Notes under the pieces: model-generated
The model's database searches: none
What the model was told of the DNA's origin: nothing
What the model saw: the letters and a program-made list of their open reading frames with translations, nothing else
Position numbers and translations under genes: made by a program
Shown here: positions 60,240 to 64,000 of the stretch, one piece after another
How the letters are laid out: each line of letters opens with the position of its first letter
Numbering within the stretch: position 1 is the first letter of the stretch
Source of the DNA: Ailurus styani
Lineage: Eukaryota; Chordata; Mammalia; Carnivora; Ailuridae
Reading direction: 5' to 3'
Length of the DNA: 64,000 nucleotides
Assembly (NCBI GenBank): GCA_002007465.1
Contig: LNAC01000768.1
Span: forward strand, 1,053,983 to 1,117,982

Positions 60240-60500
60240 TGATATCTATATCTATATAGATATAGATATAATGAAATATTTATATATTTAAATATATAAT
60301 TAAATAATATATAATGAAATATAGAAGTATAAGTACAAAATAGAATGTATAATTATATATAATTGAAATATGAAATATAAATAATATATAATATGTATGT
60401 ATATATAATGTATACGTATATATTTACAATATTACATGTGTATATAATATACATATATATGAAATATTTATAACAAAATATATATACATATAACGAAATA
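60240..60500. repeat. AT-rich satellite-like tract (ATATCT/TATATA/GAAATA units)
   Basis: About 260 bp of imperfect TATATA, ATATAATGAAATA and TATGTATA repeats replace the short TATATA usually found at this point of the LINE-1 ORF2 end. It includes a palindrome (ATATCTATATAGATAT). Confidence 0.85.
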
Positions 60501-60834
60501 TTATTCACTCATAAAAAGAATGAAATCTTGCCATATGCAATGATGTGGATGGAGCTAGGAAGTACTATGCTAAGTGAAATAAGTAGTCAGAGAAAGACAA
60601 ATACTATATGATTTCACTCATATGTGGAATTTAAGATACAAAGCAAATGAGCAAAGGAAAAAAAAAGAGGAAGAGAGAGAGAGACAAATCAAGAAACAGA
60701 CTCTTAACTACAGAGAACAAACTGACGGCTACCAGAGGGGAGGTAGGTGGGGGGAATGAGGGACATAGGGGTTGGGGATTAAAGAGTAGACTTATCATGA
60801 TGAAAAAAGAAGATAAAAAAACACCGACAACCTT

Positions 60835-61205
60835 AAACAGGAGGTAATTTATCAGAGTATACAAGAGAAATTAGACTAATCCTAAAAAAAAAAAAAACTG
60901 TATTCAGCTAAAAGAAAATACTTTAAGACTCACACTTGAAAAAAATCATGGCTGATAACTTAAGTCTGAATTTCACTATCATAAGTCAGTGTTGCTCAGA
61001 ATGGAGTCCATCAACTACCTGAAAATTCACAAACTTGGCTGATCATTAAACATTAAAAAAACAGCATAGATTATTGAGTGTATTTAAACCAAATAAGTCA
61101 GAACGTATTGGCAGTTACATGAAGAATTGTAGCATATATTAATACCCACAGTGGCATGCAGAGTATACGTTAATTCTTATTATTCTTTCTATATATTATT
61201 TCTTT
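60835..61205. other. Unassigned sequence
   Basis: No gene or clear repeat; an A-run lies at 60883-60897. Confidence 0.35.
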
Positions 61206-61244
61206 AGATAGATAGATAGATAGATAGGTATAGATATAGATAGT
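61206..61244 (+). repeat. (GATA)n microsatellite
   Basis: TAGATAGATAGATAGATAG followed by imperfect GATATA units. Directly after it an 18-bp unit, AGTACTTAGAAAAGACTT, is tandemly repeated (61246-61277, second copy partial). Confidence 0.9.
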
Positions 61245-61287
61245 CAGTACTTAGAAAAGACTTAGTACTTAGAAAAGCTATCACCAC

Positions 61288-61702
61288 AACAACTGAACAT
61301 TCTCCTTTTTTCTGGGAAAATTCTCATGGTTTGCAGGAGAAAAGCTTACCTTTGTTGATTTCTTCATCTATGATGTCTTAGATCACAACCAGGGGTTTGA
61401 GTATAGGTGCCTGAATGAATTTCTAAATCAAAAGACTTTCATGTGCTGTTTTGAGGTTTTGGAGAAAATAGGTGCCTACCATAGTCTGACTGCTTCTTCA
61501 AGATGACCATCAACAAGATGGCCCTGGGGGGTTTGAGGGGCATGCAGAGTAGATGCTGAGCAGGAGGCCGACTTGTACTGCTTGCTTTATTCCATCCTAT
61601 CCCTCGGGCAGCTGCACTCTATCTTCTCTACCCTTTTGAATACATAGTACTTAGCTAAAATAAACAAAACTCAAAAAACAAAACAAAACAAAAAATAAAA
61701 CT
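61288..61702 (+). pseudogene. GSTM: Processed pseudogene of a mu-class glutathione S-transferase (GSTM), 5'-truncated
   Basis: From 61312 the plus-strand frame reads LGKFSWFAGEKLTFVDFFIY, then DVLDHNQGFEYRCLNEF, LNQKTFMCCFEVLEKIGAY. This is the C-terminal alpha-helical domain of mu-class GST, including the conserved TFVDF N-capping motif, the YDVLD run and the FEVLEKI helix. After 'AY' a one-base deletion shifts the frame and gives a TGA at 61504-61506. In the other frame the family end continues as SDCFFKMTINKMA, with one Asn codon missing. About 61530-61665 is a 3' UTR-like part, then AATAAA at about 61658 and an A-rich tail to 61702. No intron interrupts the match, although GSTM genes have introns here. 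The N-terminal glutathione-binding domain and catalytic Tyr are absent. No convincing TSD was found. It cannot encode an enzyme. Confidence 0.85.
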
Positions 61703-61787
61703 ATTAAACTTTATAGACATATCATTTGTAACTTAATTTTTAGACACACACATATATGTATATAATTGATTCCACTATAAGCCTATA

Positions 61788-61990
61788 CCATTCCATTTCT
61801 TTCTTTTTTAAAACATTGTATTTATTTATTTGTTAGAGAGAGAGAGCACAAGCAGGGGGAGCAGCAGGCAGAGGGAGAAGCAGGCTCCCCACTGAGCCAG
61901 AAGTCTGATGTGGGACTCAATCCCAGGACCCTGGAATCATGACCCAGGCCAACGGCAGATGCTCAACCAAATGAGCCACCCACCATTCCA
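61788..61990 (-). mobile_element. Carnivore SINE, minus strand
   Basis: Body about 61798-61980: T/A tail, 'TTATTTATTTGTTAGAGAG', GA-rich stretch, 'CCAGGACCCTGGAATCATGACCC' and 'AATGAGCCACCC'. ACCATTCCA before and after is the likely TSD. Confidence 0.85.
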
Positions 61991-62189
61991 AGGCTTTAAC
62001 TTCATCTCTAGAAGTATCCATGATTCTCAAGTTGATGTAAATTTTTTCTACCATGCTTTTACATTTTAGGAAAATATCAATGGGAATTTAAAATGCATGA
62101 AATTGCTTGGAAGTTCAAACTGTTGTACTAAATATATAATTTTGTAACTGAATTTTTAGGCTTACCATTATGCTTTTGAGATTTTTTTT

Positions 62190-62500
62190 TCATGTGGATA
62201 CACCTAAATATAGTTCATTATTTTACACTGTTTTTCAATATTCAATATATGAAAAAAATCAAAGCTTATTTACCCATTCCTTTACTGAGACAGAATTAGG
62301 GTTTTTCCCATCTAATTTTTTTACTTCATCTTAGTACAGTCTTATTTTGCACATTTAATAGAAATTCTCCAGGTATAAACCTATAAATGGAATTATTGAA
62401 TGGAAGGGTATACACATTCAACCTAATTTGGCAATAAAATGTCACCCAAAATACATCTGAAGTGTATTAGAATTTCTGTTCATACTCGGTCATGATAAAA
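62190..62500 (-). mobile_element. Old LINE-1 ORF2-end fragment, minus strand
   Basis: 'TTATTTACCCATTCCTTTACTGAGAC', 'AATTCTCCAGGTATAAACCTATAAATGGAATTATTGAATGGAAGGGTATACACATTCAACC' and 'CTGAAGTGTATTAGAATTTCTGTTC' follow the reverse of the ORF2 end of old LINE-1s. Confidence 0.6.
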
Positions 62501-62672
62501 ATAATTACCCAAATTGGGACACCTGAGTGGCTCAGTCAGTGAAGTGCCGAACTTTCGATTTTGGCTCAGGTCATGATCTCAGGGTCCTGTGGTAGAGCCC
62601 CACATCATGCTCCATACTCAGCAAGGAGTCTGCTGGAGATTCCCCTCTCCTTCTCCCTTATAATTACCTAAA
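62501..62672 (+). mobile_element. Carnivore SINE lacking its 3' tail
   Basis: Body 62514-62659 from 'TTGGGACACCTGAGTGGCTC' to 'CCCCTCTCCTTCTCCCTT'. The TSD ATAATTACC(C/T)AAA lies at 62501-62513 and 62660-62672. The AAATAAA tail is absent, so the element either lost it or was inserted without it. Confidence 0.8.
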
Positions 62673-63004
62673 CTAACAATGTTTGCTACTATAGATGTGA
62701 AGAGGTAGATCAGTGTTATATGTTGGATGTTCAAGTAGGAACACTGAAATGGCCATTTATTGGCCATTCCCATTTTTTATTCCTTAAATTGACTATTTTC
62801 TATAGGCTTGTCTCTCTTCCATTTACTTTCATTTACTCACTGCATTGGGAAAGTTTACGATGTGTTTTGATTTATTAAAAATTGTATTGAAAATATAATT
62901 TATGCTTTGTCTTTTACTTTTGTTAAGATGTATCATAATTAATCATGTCAAATAAAATGTGAAATTCAGTAGAAAGGAAAATTACAATTTACTGAGGAAA
63001 ATTT
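62673..63004. other. Unassigned sequence
   Basis: No recognisable gene or repeat. Confidence 0.35.
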
Positions 63005-63170
63005 TAAGGGCCAGACACCCTGGTAGTTACTTTGGGATGTGCTATTTCACTTTAACTTCATATTAAAGCTCCAGGGTATGTGTTAACTACCTCCACTTTG
63101 CTGATGATGGTCTCAGTTCAGAGATGTTAAGTAACTTATCAAGGGACTTCAGTTGTGAAGTAGAGGAAAA
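63005..63170 (-). mobile_element. MIR SINE, minus strand
   Basis: 'CACCCTGGTAGTTACTTTGGGATGTGCTATTTCACTTTAACTTCA' and 'GTCTCAGTTCAGAGATGTTAAGTAACTTATCAAGG' are reverse MIR. Confidence 0.7.
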
Positions 63171-63319
63171 TTCCATACACATTTCATTTGACTCTGTAGA
63201 TCATACCTTTTATAACAAAACAATGATCACACTTTTAACTATGTAAAAGTTAAATAAATTCGTTAACTTAAAACTCAATTATAAGGATGATTAGGGCAAG
63301 TTTTGTTAACTCTTTGATC

Positions 63320-63885
63320 ATTAGATCAGAATATACTGCAAGGTATCATGTATATGAGGAATCTTAAAAAAAAAGTTTACCTTATTGAAACAGAGTAGAA
63401 AAGTGGTTGCCAGGGGCTTGGGGGTGGGGGAAATAAGGAGAAGATGGTGAGAAGGTACAAACTTTCAGCTTTAAGATGAATAAAGTCTGAGGATGTAATA
63501 GTTGATAACACTGTGTAGTATCATTAAAATTCATTAGGAAAGGGATGCCTAGGTGGCTTAGTTGGTTAAGCAGCTGCCTTTGGCTCAGGTCATGATCTCA
63601 GGGTACTGGAATCCAGCCCCACATCAGCCTCCCTGCTCAGCTGGGAGTTTGCCTCTCTCCCCACTTCTGCTGGCTCTCTGTCCCTCTCAAATAAATAAAT
63701 AAAATCTTCAAAAAAATTTGTTAAGAAAGTAGAACTTAAATATTTTCACCAAAAAAGGGGGGGTAAATATGTGAGGTGATGGATGTGTTAATTAACTCAA
63801 TAGGAGATCCTTTCACAATTATATCAAATTATCAAGTTGTATGCTTTACATATCTCACAATTTTGTTAATTATACCTCAAGGGGC
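63320..63885 (+). mobile_element. Old LINE-1 3' UTR split by a SINE
   Basis: 'AGAAAAGTGGTTGCCAGGGGCTTGGGGGTGGGGG' left of the SINE, and 'GTGAGGTGATGGATGTGTTAATTAACTC', 'CAAGTTGTATGCTTTACATATCTCACAATTTTG' right of it, follow an old LINE-1 3' end. The frame 63776-63961 lies in this UTR and is not a gene. Confidence 0.75.
63529..63728 (+). mobile_element. Carnivore SINE inside old LINE-1
   Basis: Body about 63543-63715: 'GGGATGCCTAGGTGGCTTAGTTGG' to AAATAAATAAAATCTTC. The flanks ATTCATTAGGAAAG and ATTTGTTAAGAAAG form an aged TSD. Confidence 0.85.
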
Positions 63886-64000
63886 AAAAATGGAGTTAGA
63901 AATAATTTTTCTGAAGTTACTGGGGAAAGTACAATTAGAAGTCAGTTATTCTAACCACTAAATCCAATATTTCTCCCATGGAACTTACCAGAAGCTTAAA

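Larger units (their letters stand above)
58451..60834 (+). mobile_element. LINE-1 with 5' inversion (twin priming), flanked by an imperfect TSD
   Basis: The left segment 58469-58768 is LINE-1 ORF2 on the minus strand; frame 58499-58759 has 'SETKKVIPFAIAPKTIKYLG'. From 58769 the plus strand continues ORF2 at the next position ('[20 protein letters not shown]', '[17 protein letters not shown]') through frame 59075-59518 to the ORF2 end and 3' UTR. Both parts meet at the same place in ORF2 with almost no loss, the mark of twin priming. The flanks AAAAATACAGACAACCTT (58451-58468) and AAAAAACACCGACAACCTT (about 60816-60834) are its TSD. The 3' UTR stops early after 'TTATCATGATG' in an A-rich stretch. 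A SINE lies inside. Confidence 0.85.

Noticed and set aside
1..64000. CRISPR arrays, operons, insertion sequences or other prokaryotic features
   Set aside because: The window is mammalian repeat-rich DNA. The regular repeats are microsatellites and no spacer-repeat pattern exists.

Overview
This window is nuclear genomic DNA from a carnivoran, most likely a mustelid (ferret, mink, otter or stoat group). The evidence is the many tRNA-derived carnivore SINEs, including copies with the 'GTGGGTTAAAGCCTCTGC' head typical of mustelids, together with young carnivore LINE-1 tails and mammal-wide MIR, L2, ERVL and MaLR relics. The organism call is inferred from repeats only. I find no intact protein-coding gene, no canonical RNA gene and no CRISPR. 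Long open frames belong to LINE-1 ORF2 or run through repeats by chance. The window reads as an AT-rich, gene-poor intergenic or deep intronic region.

Layout: 0.4-2.6 kb is a decayed ERVL pol remnant (integrase and dUTPase part, minus strand). 8.8-11.9 kb is a LINE-1/SINE nest bounded by a 16-bp target-site duplication (TSD). 11.9-15.1 kb holds a SINE-in-SINE pair, L2 and LINE-1 scraps, and a second ERVL pol piece. 19.1-19.6 kb is a SINE whose tail has grown into a GGAA/GAAA tract with a 144-N gap. 20.1-32.8 kb is mostly LINE-1 of several ages on both strands. 33.4-35.3 kb is L2. 35.8-47 kb is LINE-1 tails, SINEs and microsatellites. 47-58 kb is repeat-poor apart from MIR, L2 and one MLT1-type solo LTR. 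58.5-60.8 kb is a 5'-inverted LINE-1. 60.8-64 kb holds SINEs, MIR and old LINE-1.

Two retroposed host messages stand out. At 23779-24058 (minus) a 280-bp retrocopy with TSD, poly(A) and an AATAAA signal carries the 3' part of dystrophin (DMD) exon 6, joined at the exact exon end to a 129-nt tail that is not exon 7. It looks like the fossil of a short DMD transcript ending just after exon 6. At about 61288-61702 (plus) is a 5'-truncated, frameshifted processed pseudogene of a mu-class glutathione S-transferase (GSTM).

The assembly also shows a repeated artefact. Seven single N characters (10353, 15457, 41563, 41863, 45867, 49469, 50015) separate near-identical copies of 70-390 bp. These look like two haplotypes or contig ends laid end to end. 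At 41.5 kb the two copies appear to be the SINE-filled and SINE-empty alleles of one site.
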